From Perkinsus marinus ATCC 50983 (taxonomy: Eukaryota > Perkinsozoa > Perkinsida > Perkinsidae): 64,000 nt of DNA. Every line of letters begins with the position of its first letter. Position 1 is the first letter of the stretch. The position numbers and the translations under genes were made by a program. The stretch spans positions 1-64,000 of the forward strand of contig NW_003200690.1 in NCBI RefSeq assembly GCF_000006405.1, in the 5' to 3' direction. This document shows, one piece after another, positions 11,448-21,768 of the stretch. The notes beneath the pieces were generated by a model. That model saw only the letters and a list, made by a program, of their open reading frames with translations. It made no database searches and was not told the origin of the DNA.

Positions 11448-14400
11448 TTACCAATACACGACCGCAACAATGATATAAGTTAGTTGAAGCATGAGACCTT
11501 CAAGCCAGTTGGTCTTGCCGTTCACCACGATCGACATCGCGATTATCACCGATAAAACCTTGAAAACGCACCCATACAGGAATACAGATCGATTCGTTCG
11601 CTTACCAGGATCACTACACCCAGCATGCCGAAATTGAGATCCATGGAAATGCTCATGCACCAACCCACAATAACAGCGAATGGCACCTGAGCGTGACACA
11701 CCCGGGTTCGAACCCTGCAGTGAGCACTTTATTTCATTAAACTACTTATATATTACGCGTGATATAAAATTCCTTTTTGATGTCGCCGGCATAACTTTTC
11801 ATTGCCCAAGGGGAGCAGAATCAGATATTATTATGTCGCGGCTTATATACCACAGTCTAGTATAGTACTAAGCTATAACCGCTAGTGCAGTTCTATCCAA
11901 AAACGATATAAAAGATTCTCGAAAGAAGACGACACTGTGGGAAAATATGCACATGATGAGCAACAACTTGGTGGTAACATGATGAAGATTTTTAGGGAAA
12001 ATCTCAATTATGAACTCATGTAATTGCTGAGGAAACTCCTGAGCTCAGATAAGCAGAGCAAACATATATTCCAACACTGAGTGGTAATTTGATATTCGTA
12101 ACACTTACCACGAAAAGAGCAATTTGTGTGCACGATCCAACCGCGATTCCAATTGCGATTTCAGGCTTATCAACTATACACATGCGAATGGCCGAGGCAT
12201 GTTCACACGCATTGCCAACTATTGGTAGTAGTATCACACCGATGAACGATGAAGATACAGAATAGCTCGATCTGAAAAGATTCAAAATAGGTCCGAAACA
12301 GGCCATCACCTGTAGCAACTTACACAACTCCTTCAATCGACCCCACCAGATACTCCGAGTTAAGCGCTACCAATAAAGTAGATACCTATAAAAAGTTTTT
12401 ATTAATAATACTCATAGTTTTCCATAATACTGAGTATTGGTTTTAAAAACTTTTTATAGGTATCTACTTTATTGGTAGCGCTTAACTCGGAATATCTTGT
12501 GTTGACGGCAATACGGGAACTTCGGGAGATTCTTGTTCGTTTCTGTACACTTTTGACAAAATTGAACTCCTACGATTAGTGACAGAACTTCCTAACTCAG
12601 CTGAGGAAAGCGAAGATATATTCCAGCGCTGCGAATACTCCCCCCAGCGTGAAAGAATATGCACATGTGTTGGTGATAATACCAAAACTTAGAAAAATAA
12701 CTGTTAGTTTCTGTACACTTCCGTATATAAACTCTGAGTGAACTATTCAGCTCAACCGAAGAAAGCGAATATATTTTGAAGCACTGACTTCCCCTGAGAC
12801 CTCCTCCTTACTAATAGTAATGTTAAAGACGTCGGAACGTTTATAGTCGGCTCGTCCTCATTTTCGCCGCCCTCGCTTTCAAAGATCGACAAGTGAGTAT
12901 ACCTGACATCTCCCCGGTTCGATCCCAGCACGTGACATTTTAGTGATACATCTGGAAGATCAGAAAACAGATGTAGCTGAGCAACAAGAAAATGGAGACG
13001 ACTCTGGAAATCTCCAAAACGGTGCTTTGCAACTCCGCCTTCTCCATTTCGTGCTTGAACCCTGCCTCGAATACCTAAGTAAATCGCCGTGGGGAAATTA
13101 TTCCGAATTCGGAATTTTTTTCCCACCGTTGGCATTGCAAAAGCCGCACAAGCTAGCAGCAACATGCTCATGTTCGTCATCGGACCCGTCTCTTTGAATT
13201 CTTGTTCTTTTCCCAAATGGCCGATTCCTCCGAAGAAAAAGGACATCCCCAGCACCTGAAAGTTTTTCAATCGAAAAAAGGGGGAAAATTCCGACAGAAA
13301 ACTTCTGGAAATTCCTCTTTCGAGCTGAATACTACATAAACGTTGACTCTATAAACTAAACTGAGCGAAAAATTCCGACGATTATGTTAGAAAATACCAC
13401 TTACCAACAACAGGTTCGACAAGATCGACCCCAACAGTGTTCCTTTCACAACTGTCACGAGCCCCTTCAACAGAGATTGAACTGTGAGGATCATCTCAAC
13501 TGCGTTTCCGAACGTCGCATTAAGCAGGCCGCCCAGCGTGTCATTTCGGAGCCCGACTGCGAGCTCCTCAGTAGCATCACCTGAGCAAACGATGCACAAT
13601 ATCAGTTATATTTAAAAGACACTTATATTGTTCCCGGGAAGAAACTCATTCCCACATGGCTGGGAACATATTCTCCAATCAGTTTTCAATGTAAATGTCA
13701 TCAAGTTGAAAACGCAAAGTGGCGTGATACTCCACGTGAAAAACGTGATATTCGAAAAAAGAAAACGATTCGCGAAATACACCAGCCAAATCCTGTCATC
13801 AAACCCTGCGGCTATCAAAGTTGACGGGGTCCTTGATAATAACGACATGAAACTCGACGATTTTTACCAAGAATCTTCGCGAGAGGTATCAAGGCGATGA
13901 AGTTGGTGGCGAAGACCCACGCAGGCGACCACCCCAGAATGCTGGATGCGACGCCGATCGGAGTGAAGACGCAGAGTATCTCGAGATTCGAAAAAGTGAT
14001 ATGAAAAACACCAGAGAAAAACATATTTCACGACTACTGCATATCACCGCGAATATCGCGGTTTTCACCTCGCGTAAAACGGATGAAACTCCGTCGTCTA
14101 GAGCTGATATGAATCGTTCTAAGTTTGAACATTGGGAAGATGTGGAGTTCAAATAATAAGAAATTTGCACTACATGTGTTGGTGGCAATATGAAAAAAAT
14201 TCTGAGGAATTTTTGCAACATTATTCTTGGTTCTACCCGAATTCACATGAAAACTTCTATAATAGGTGAGATAACTCCTGAGCTCAGTTGAAGAAAGCCA
14301 ACGTATATTAAGAAACTGATTCTATACCCAATTTTCATACTGTGAATGACCAAGATCAGCTGCGCGCGAATTTTTCGATCGGACAGTATCATATACCCGC

Positions 14401-14660
14401 GACTCACATTCACGGGGTCCAACAGAAGAGCCTTCAAGCCGATCAAATTGTTAGTTTTGACACCACGAGCCACTTCGCTGCCTGAAATAAATATCGATTT
14501 CGGAACGTTTTTCCCCGAGTAAAATCAACCCACCCGAGCTTTCGCCAGCTGACGGGGCCGTCAATGGTCTCGTGAGATCGGGGAACTCCGACGAGGCGTA
14601 ATTGAAAAACCGAGTTCGCCTCTGGTGCGCCGATGCTTGACGGAATGACACGTTCGCCAT
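11448..14660 (-). CDS. Ca2+/H+ antiporter, CAX/VCX1 family, 416 aa, eleven exons
   Basis: Exons (minus strand): 14660-14534, 14481-14408, 13979-13868, 13580-13405, 13255-13127, 13074-12950, 12902-12812, 12385-12324, 12271-12109, 11686-11606, 11558-11448. They sum to 1,251 bases, a multiple of three. The two CAX signature repeats are present: [15 protein letters not shown] (exon 4) and [16 protein letters not shown] (exon 9). Each carries the conserved GNA-x-E glutamate that binds Ca2+. [13 protein letters not shown] (exon 5), [10 protein letters not shown] (exon 8) and the final [17 protein letters not shown] are also typical. An acidic [10 protein letters not shown] linker separates the two halves, as in the family. 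The protein exchanges vacuolar or other endomembrane H+ for cytosolic Ca2+. Length is normal. The stop codon overlaps a possible GTAAGC donor, so a short extra exon is not excluded. Confidence 0.9.
11687..12108 (-). other. CAX intron 9, ending in a tRNA T-arm-like sequence
   Basis: The 422-base intron (GTAAGTGTT...CGCTCAG) contains a Rep-A element near its 5' end. Its last 45 bases include GCAGGGTTCGAACCCGGG in the gene's sense, a consensus B box (GGTTCGAACCC) inside a paired T-stem. The splice acceptor lies 15-20 bases beyond it. Confidence 0.7.
12348..12497. repeat. Foldback duplicating the 3' splice site and first 38 bases of CAX exon 8
   Basis: Arms 12348-12401 and 12444-12497 (54 bases each) are reverse complements with one difference; the 42-base loop contains a smaller palindrome. 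The left arm, on the gene's strand, carries the pyrimidine tract, the TATAG acceptor and the codons for [13 protein letters not shown]. The right arm carries the same splice site and codons on the plus strand. The only mismatch is GAG versus GAA (Glu), a synonymous change. Confidence 0.85.
12903..12949 (-). other. 47-base CAX intron 6 made largely of antisense tRNA T-arm-like sequence
   Basis: The intron is GTATCAC...GATGTCAG. Its reverse complement contains TCCCCGGTTCGATCCCAGCA, with a perfect B box, and the motif takes up almost half of it. Phase is confirmed by the join FQM-YTHL leading into the acidic linker. Confidence 0.75.
13614..13870. repeat. Rep-C-like inverted-repeat fragment in CAX intron 3
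   Basis: The stretch beginning TATTGTTCCCGGGAAGAAAC and containing AATGTAAATGTCATCA resembles one arm of the foldback at 22058-22384. It fills much of the intron between CAX exons 3 and 4 (13867-13581). Confidence 0.45.
13985..14100. mobile_element. Rep-B MITE in CAX intron 2
   Basis: A copy of the small element described at 18813-18904: GTGATATGAAAAACA...CACGACTACTGCATATCACC...CGTAAAACGGATGAAACTCC. It lies in the intron between exons 2 and 3 of the CAX gene. Confidence 0.6.
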
Positions 14661-14740
14661 GATAACGTAAATATCTGTGTAAAAACATCCATTTATCGGA
14701 AATAATTACCCCAACAACAACAACAGCCAAAAGCGGCGAC

Positions 14741-15330
14741 TCAAACCATCCATGGAAACGGCAGCTGAGGTTCTCTAAAATCGTCGTCAAGCCAACACTC
14801 GAGCACATCGCTGTAAACAACGAAAACCTGAGGCCCAGCCTCCTCGCTCAACCGCGCCAATGTGACTCCAACTTTTCGCCGATTATATGAGATCTCTTTC
14901 AACCTGATATTCGATAACTGTAAATCAACGAAAAATTTTCGGCGGAAAAAACTAATGGAAAATGGCAAAAAATTATTCCTATGTTTTTTATTTCGAGATG
15001 AACTCGACGTAAAATTGGGAGAAAATACGAAAATGTTCCTAGCGTAAATGACCAAACACAAATTCGCTAAATTTGATGTGTTTTCTTCGATATTGAAAAA
15101 TGACAAACAAGAATCGCTTCGCTCCGCCGTGCTTACATCGCCGCTGTAGGGTACCGGAAGCACACGGGTCGGTCTGTTCGAGAGGCGATGCTGCGAATAA
15201 GCGGATGCTCATCGATGTCCTCCAAACCGCAGCTGTTGATGGACAAAACGACAGCTGCCGGGATCGAACCTGCGACCGAGAAACTGAGGGCCACTCTTGC
15301 ACATGCTCAACTACATGTCAAATTCTGTGG
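14741..15330 (-). CDS. Unidentified gene K, C-terminal exons
   Basis: Minus-strand exon-like segments: one at about 15240-15143 reading DEHPLIRSIASRTDRPVCFR, then a segment near 15090-15045, then a final one at about 14870-14741 containing VTLARLSEEAGPQVFVVYSD and ending in TGA. Introns of about 50 bases with GT...AG fit between them. It ends 80 bases upstream of the CAX start on the same strand. I do not recognise the family. The upstream intron (about 15323-15240) contains a sense tRNA-like stretch with B box GGTTCGATCCC. Confidence 0.35.
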
Positions 15331-15836
15331 AAATTTTGAGAAAATTTCTCATCGATCTCTACATGTTTTTATCCCAAGTCGTGTATAAACTCAGCTGAGG
15401 AGAGCGAACATATATTTCAACACTATCAGCAGTGATTCAATTCGGCGAGCGAAGTTGCTTCCTATCAGGTGCTGCAATGGTTTAAGTGAAATTACTCAGT
15501 AACTGTATTTGGAATTAAGCTTTGATGATCCTATTGTAGATAGAATCTCTAGCTTCCACTGACCATTGCTTTTAGTTCTCTTACGGCAAACATCATCACA
15601 AATTTTTTTTCAAAGGGGTAAACTCAGAAGAGTATCTTCTGAGTTTACCGTTGATTTAAAAAAAAATATTTTTTATGGGAAATACTCGTCTTCTATGCAC
15701 CGTTCAATTCGGTGTTGGAATATATCAATTTTACAAGTCTACACACGAATTCGAGAATATATATTATCACCAACACATGTAGTTGACCATGTGCATATTT
15801 TCTTCTCCACTTTAGTTGACATTAAAATGCTTCCCC

Positions 15837-17540
15837 AACTCACCGTTATCATCATCCTCTGTAGACGCCCGAGCTCCAACTGCCTTTAATCGTCCGAGTA
15901 AATATTTCCGGTAATCACCAACGATGTTGTTCTCGTCTAGCAACAAAACAGCGCCTTCAAAGAAACCCCCACCGACCAGTTCTTCCGCTTTTCTCAGATT
16001 CGAATCAGCGGTTAACGTCTTAACCTGTTTTGTACCTTACGAAGAGTCTCATCTGATCGTGTTAGGAGCTACACTTCGATCCGGAATGAAATTATCTACT
16101 CGTCATCGCTGCGTTTTCTTTCATCATTCCACAGGTTCAACTCCATCAACACCTCCCTGTAACGTGGATACTTTTTCCATAATCAAAGTCGCGAATATTT
16201 TCAAATTTCGTTTTTTGTCCATTTCCCAACCTTATCCGTGGGGGTACAATGAGCAACCTAAGATATTTCCTCTTCTGCGATCACAGACATTACAAATTCC
16301 CTCAAAATCGATACGATATTCAAATTTCTAACCAAAAAACACTAAAAAATCAAGAAAATTTCCCGCAAAAAATACAGAAAAATTCGAGAAAAAACAGAAA
16401 AATCGGAATCTCACTTTTGTCACGTTCCGAACGCCTGTTCATAATCGGCTTGAAAAACTCGTCAATTAGTCGTTGCCTTTTCCCACTCATTAACAATTAA
16501 AATCGCCAACTCGAAAAAAANNNNNNNNNNNNNNNNNNNNNNNNNNNNNNNNNNNNNNNNNNNNNNNNNNNNNNNNNNNNNNNNNNNNNNNNNNNNNNNN
16601 NNNNNNNNNNNNNNNNNNNNAATTTGCAAAAATTACGGTAACAGTAATGGGCATGATGATTTTTTCCCGCGAAATATAAAATTTACCAAAAAAACGACCA
16701 GTGAGAAAAAAACGGTAAATTTTCAGGAAAAAATAATTTTATCGCTGCAAAAAGAAAATAAACTGACAACAGGAAAATATTTTTTGTCCGTAAAATTTTT
16801 TTCCAAAAACCAACTGTATTAAACCGGCAAATTTTCATATGAAAAAACAGAAAAAAATTTTCTTGCTGCGCTCTCCTTCCAAAGTAAAGGGAATAAAATG
16901 GTACCGAAACCGACGATAAAAAATATTTTTCCGTGAAAATTTCCGAAAAAAAACAGCAATTTTATTCTACCTTTCCCTATCAACACTTTCCAACGTAATC
17001 GGTTGCTCATAATGAACCCCAATATCTTCAAAAAGATTTTCCTCCAGCTTTTCAGAATTCTGTCGGGATTTTAATGGTGTTAACTCCTTCACTCTGAAAA
17101 AATAGTGGTGACACCAGTGGTGACACGCCCAGCTTACTCATTTACCGCACCCTTCCTCGAAGTGACAGCCTCCGTTTTATTCGGACCTGTACCGAATCAT
17201 GTTCAAAAAATGGAGAAATTTTTTCATTTTTTTTCCGGAAAAAAATGCACCCATCTCAATTTTTCCTGCGAGAACAGAATCATACACGGTATGAAGTTAT
17301 GAACAAAACGATAGCAAAAATATATATTTGATTCCCCAGCTGAGATCAGGAGTTTCCAAAGCTCAATTATAAAAAATGACGACTTGGCGTAGAAGTGTAC
17401 AAAAACCAACAACAACGAATTTTATGCGTTTGACGTTTCGAAACTGAACGTTTTTACTCGGGGAAAAACTTCAAATTAGAATTACCTTCAAAATCGTTCT
17501 TCGATGAAACCTCTACTACGCTTCTAACCCGAAGCGAATC
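15837..17540 (-). CDS. Unidentified multi-exon gene(s) L/M, one exon starting with a PIP-box-like motif
   Basis: Exon-like segments on the minus strand: near 17534-17485 (VGDSLRVRSVVEVSSKNDFE), near 17190-17150, near 17095-16975 (EENLFEDIGVHYEQPITLES), a segment with its own ATG at 16490 (MSGKRQRLIDEFFKP), near 16210-16110, and near 16030-15905 (SNLRKAEELVGGGFFEGAVL). QRLIDEFF fits the QxxIxxFF consensus by which replication and repair proteins bind PCNA. The N gap at 16521-16620 lies between the parts, so one gene or two cannot be decided. The family is not recognised and joins are tentative. Confidence 0.3.
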
Positions 17541-18119
17541 TCCGACGGAAGTAGGCGGCTCTGAAAAAATCCAAAGAGAATAAAATAATAAAAATCTGAT
17601 GGAAAAATGGGGAAAAATTTCGAGAAAACTTCACACTAAATGAGCGATGTTAATGTACATTGTAGTTTCACCCTAGTGATATGAAAAAGAAAAAACACCA
17701 GTGAAAGAATATATTTCGCGACTATTGCGAGTATCGTAAAACGGGTGAAACTCCAATATTTCATGTTCATATCGTATATCCATGAAATTCGTCAATGAAA
17801 TTTTATCGTAGATCAACTACTTGCAATACGTTGGTACACCATCATCATCATCATCGCCTTCCCGAGTAGAGTTGCATCGTCATTTAAAAAACACGAAAAA
17901 CGTATCAAAACACGTGATGCGTTTTACGTGATACGGAGTCATTTTCCAATCTATTTCGATCACTTCATAAGGAGTATTACATCCCTCGAAACTCTCTCGG
18001 TTGAAGGAAGCTCTTAGTTAATTTCCTGATGATTCACAACGCAATCTCCACTACTGTGGCGTTTTCTCAACAACGGAAAAATTTTCGCGAAAAGCGGCCG
18101 CTTTTTTCAATTCGGAAGT

Positions 18120-18465
18120 TCTGCAATAACATTGGAGTTTCATAACCCGTTTTACGTGAAGTGGCGTCGTAAAACTCGGTGAAAAACGCGATATTCGCGG
18201 TCGTGAAATATGTTTTTCATATCACTAGGGTGAAACTCTATTGAAAATCAATACTAAAAATCTACCAACAGCAACAACGTTATATTGAATATAACGTTTT
18301 TGCTGTCGGTAGATTTTTAGTATTTTAGCGAATATAATGGAGTTTCACCCTAGTGATATGAGAAACACTAGTGAAAAATGTATTTCACGACTACTGCATA
18401 TCACCGCGAATATCGCGTTTTCTACATCGCGTAAAACGGGTCGTGAAACTCCAATATTACCGTAA
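18120..18465. mobile_element. Rep-B copies flanking a perfect foldback
   Basis: Two Rep-B elements (about 18130-18245 and 18335-18460) face each other through GGGTGAAACTC / GAGTTTCACCC ends. Between them, at 18250-18345, is a hairpin with arms of about 40 bases (ACTAAAAATCTACCAACAGC... and its complement). Confidence 0.65.
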
Positions 18466-18748
18466 ATTCTGAATGTTCTCATATATACCATCAAAACTCC
18501 ACATATATGGTGAGGATGGTATGTTCCATATATTCCATCATAAATTTTAGACGTTTTCTGAGACTCCCTCAATTTCCCAACAATTTCACACTCGTAAACA
18601 ATAACCATTTTCAAATACGTTCTTATACCCAGCCGTACCACGATTAAGAATGTCCTCCTCCCCTTCCTCATTTGTGAGAGGCGGCTTTCGTCCCTGCAGA
18701 AAATCTAAGCACCTCCACAGCGCACGAGGATCCGCCCAATTCGAGTAT

Positions 18749-18776
18749 GATGACGACGATGATGACGATGATGACA
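18749..18776. repeat. GAT/GAC trinucleotide microsatellite
   Basis: A run of (GAT/GAC)n of about 27 bases, GATGACGACGATGATGACGA and onward. A plus-strand frame through it encodes poly-Asp, but nothing supports a real protein. Confidence 0.7.
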
Positions 18777-18812
18777 TAAAATGGAAACCCACATTCTTAA
18801 TAATGATAATAA

Positions 18813-18904
18813 TCAATATTGGAGTTTCACCCGTTTTACGCGATATTCGTGGTGATATGCAGTAGTCGTGAAATATGTTTTTCATATCACCAGGGTGAAA
18901 TTCC
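18813..18904. mobile_element. Rep-B MITE, clearest copy
   Basis: A roughly 90-base element with terminal inverted repeats ATTGGAGTTTCACCC and GGGTGAAATTCCAAT. Its interior includes GCAGTAGTCGTGAAATATGT and TTTTCATATCAC. Related copies occur near 13985, 17650, 18130, 18340, 21515, 25040, 46130 and 57640, several inside introns. It has no coding capacity; a parent transposase is not visible here. Confidence 0.7.
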
Positions 18905-19009
18905 AATCAGTGTATTAGGAAAAAAAACGAGTCGTCAAACACCTGAATTTTCACTAGCACATTAATGTCGAAAAATATGGTGGACTCTTCGGATGGAGTC
19001 GGAAAAAAC

Positions 19010-19400
19010 GGATAGAAGTGTACAGAAACCAATAAGAATTTCCTCAAAATTTTTATATTGTCACCATCACATGTGGTTGACCATGTGCGTATTTTTCCAA
19101 ACTGCTAACCATTGCTGGAGTATGAATATATGTTCGCTCTCCTCAGCTCAGCTCAAGGACGTCCTCACTATACGAGTTCATATACGAATTCGGAGTGTAC
19201 AGAAACCAATAAAAATTTCCTCCAAAATTTCCTCAAAAAAATTTTCATATTGTCACCATCATATGTGGTTGACCATGTGCGTATTTTCCCATACTGCTAA
19301 CCATTGTTGAAGTAGGAATATATGTTCGCTCTCCTCAGATCAGCTCAAGGACTTCCTCCATTCAAAGTGTACATAAACCAACAATAATTTCCCCATAATT
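19010..19400. repeat. Rep-A element in tandem, about 178-base period
   Basis: The phrase AGTGTACAGAAACCAATAA recurs at about 19017, 19194 and, diverged, 19367. Between are TTTCATATTGTCACCATCA, GTGGTTGACCATGTGCGTAT and TATGTTCGCTCTCCTCAG. Single or partial Rep-A copies, in both orientations, appear near 1660, 11240, 12020, 12640, 14130, 15370, 15720, 17320, 19650, 21360, 25400-26120, 46770 and 49030. It is one of the most frequent repeats in this half of the window. Confidence 0.7.
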
Positions 19401-19401
19401 T

Positions 19402-19665
19402 TCACATATTTTCGCGCCGCGAAAGTACCCCACTAAACACAAGATCAACTCCAACCCGTTGAAGAGACACCTGGATAGGGAGATGGTTTTTCGGCAGTGA
19501 TAGAATACACTCAGTTTTCATCGATTGAATAATCTCATATTTTGAGCACCTCAACAGCGACTTCTTCAGGAAGGGGAGTACTTCTGAAAAAAAGGCAATT
19601 CCAACCTTCATCTCCTCAGCTGAAATTTCACCACCAATTTTTAAAAATCTGCACATGGTCAACAA
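19402..19665 (-). CDS. Exon-like segment of an unidentified gene
   Basis: An 88-codon minus-strand frame with protein-like composition (GEISAEEMKVGIAF, then LPFLKKSLLRCSKYEIIQ) between two Rep-A copies. A possible TTTTTTTCAG acceptor lies inside it. No family recognised and no partner exons found. Confidence 0.2.
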   Translation of the reverse strand: MLTMCRFLKIGGEISAEEMKVGIAFFSEVLPFLKKSLLRCSKYEIIQSMKTECILSLPKNHLPIQVSLQRVGVDLVFSGVLSRRENM

Positions 19666-20084
19666 TATGAAAATTCTGAGGAAAATTTTGAGAGATTTTT
19701 CTGGACACTTCTACCCGAATTCATTTATGAACTCCCACAACTACTGAGGAAACTCCTGAGCTCAGCTGAGGAGAGTTAACATATATTCCAACAACCACCA
19801 TCAGATATCTGGAAAAATGCGGAAAAATATGCATATGGTCAACCACATATGTTGGTGACAATATGAAATTTCCGGTGAAATTTTTACCATTCCTACCCAA
19901 ATTCATATATAAACCCGTGAGTAAATCACTGAGAGCAGCACTCGAAAAGCAAGCCTATATTCCAACATCACCCTCCAGAGTTGCAAAGACACTACTTATT
20001 CGCACTACTCACGAGTAGCATTGATAAAAATATTCGAGCCTATGGACTTTCACTCCGCTGCTATATATATGTATTCGTCCAATA

Positions 20085-20470
20085 TACACTCGTAATTATA
20101 ACGCGATAACAGCATGTCTTATCGTGCCTCCGCGCGATGACGCTGCGTCACAACCACCGAAATATGTTCTTTATAATTGTTACTAACAGTTATTATAAAG
20201 AACATATATCAACCTAACAATTTCTTAGGTTGAGTGTCGTAAGCATCTACCTTTGTTGTCTGTAGCTTACAGAATTCAACGAATTTCTCAGTAAGAGGTG
20301 GCTCATTAGAAAGACCTTAACGAGCGCAGCTCAACGGCACTTTGGAATATTCCCTATACATGTCGTTTAATATACAATCGTCATTATAACGCGATAACAA
20401 CATATACTTCTCTTCACATCTCAGCGAAGTGATGCCGAAATATGTTCTTTGTAATTGAAAAATCGAGTAT
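20085..20470. repeat. Duplicated 120-base segment with a hairpin
   Basis: AATATACACTCGTAATTATA + ACGCGATAACA...CCGAAATATGTTCTTTATAA (20091-20185) recurs, diverged, at 20370-20455. The first copy ends in a hairpin (20160-20210) with arms ATATGTTCTTTATAA. Confidence 0.6.
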
Positions 20471-20974
20471 TGTATTTACATTTATACAGAAAATGTGCTA
20501 TTGTTTATTACTTGCAGCACTCAAGAAGTAGCTCATTAGAAACAGCGCAGTTCAACGGCATTTTAGAATTCCTAATATTTGGAATATTCCCTATACATGT
20601 CCAACGTGATCGCAATACTCCGAGTATTTCATCCCCGTTCCCACAAGCCTACCCCTTGGAAGAATCCGTAACAGTAGTGGTAGCATCCTCAACGCCCTTC
20701 TCTTCGTCCGAGCTGATCCTGAAAATCAACGACAAAATTACTCCCGAAAAAAGTCAGTTCCAGAGACACCTGCACACAATTCTTGATACTTAACCAGACC
20801 TTCAGCCAGCTACTTAGTCTTGCTAAATACTACTGTATTTTCCCTAGTGTGAAAACTATACTGTTGTGTTTACCATGGCTCCTACGACCAATGCCGATCG
20901 GTTATCACAGAAAAAAGAGACGAAACATATGCAGTTGTTCTTTCTAGCCATATCTACATATTTTGATTACTACT

Positions 20975-21180
20975 TCTCCATACCGCTCCTCCGTGATTTC
21001 TTGCTAGGAGGCGCTGCTTCCTCCTCCTCAGCCGCCTTCGAATGGGGTAGGTGCTCTACGGATGGGTCCTGCTCGCGGTCCTCAAATAAACGCTTCCGGC
21101 GGGATCGAACCTGGGTCGTTCGATAGGCATACCGCCACCCTACCCACTGGACTAAACTACTACTATTACGATCACCTGTC
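20975..21180 (-). other. tRNA-like sequence, antisense to the plus strand
   Basis: On the minus strand, 21160-21085 reads AGTAGTTTAGTCCAGTGGGT...CCCAGGTTCGATCCCGCCGG, with an A-box-like D-arm and a perfect B box. The anticodon arm does not pair well. It is better called a tRNA-derived element than a gene. Confidence 0.5.
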
Positions 21181-21768
21181 CCGAAACACTACGGATGGAT
21201 ATCAGCAAAAAAACTATAATAGTATTAATAGTCCATGCTTAACAATAACATATCATGATTATTAATAATCATATTATCGATTTCACCAGTGTGGCAAAAT
21301 TTATACAAGAAAACAATTATTCATACAATAGTTTATACATAAAATTTATATTAGTGTGGTAAAAATACCACAAATGTTGGTGACAATATCAAAACTGCGA
21401 GGACATTTCGGAGAATTTCTTCTAGGTTCTGTCCACTTCTCGTATATATTCTCTCGATCCGTATATGAGCTCCTGCTGAGGTAAGCGAACATATTTTCGA
21501 ACACTGACGTTCACTGGAGTTTCACCACCCTAGTGATATGGAAAACATATTTCACGACTACTGCATATCACCGCGGATATCGCGTTTTTCACCAAGTTTT
21601 ACGACGGCACTTCACGTAAAACGGGTTATGAAACTCCATTAAAAGAATCGAGTGTACTACACATTTTGCTCATCAAAAACTACTTATTATTACTAATTAT
21701 ATCTACTCCAATACGTTAATACCATATATAACGTTTTTACGTTTATATAATACGTTTTTATATATAAC

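Noticed and set aside
15924-16331. 135-residue plus-strand protein
   Set aside because: The minus strand here carries exon-like segments with splice sites, while the plus-strand product is low-complexity Ser/Pro with no family resemblance.
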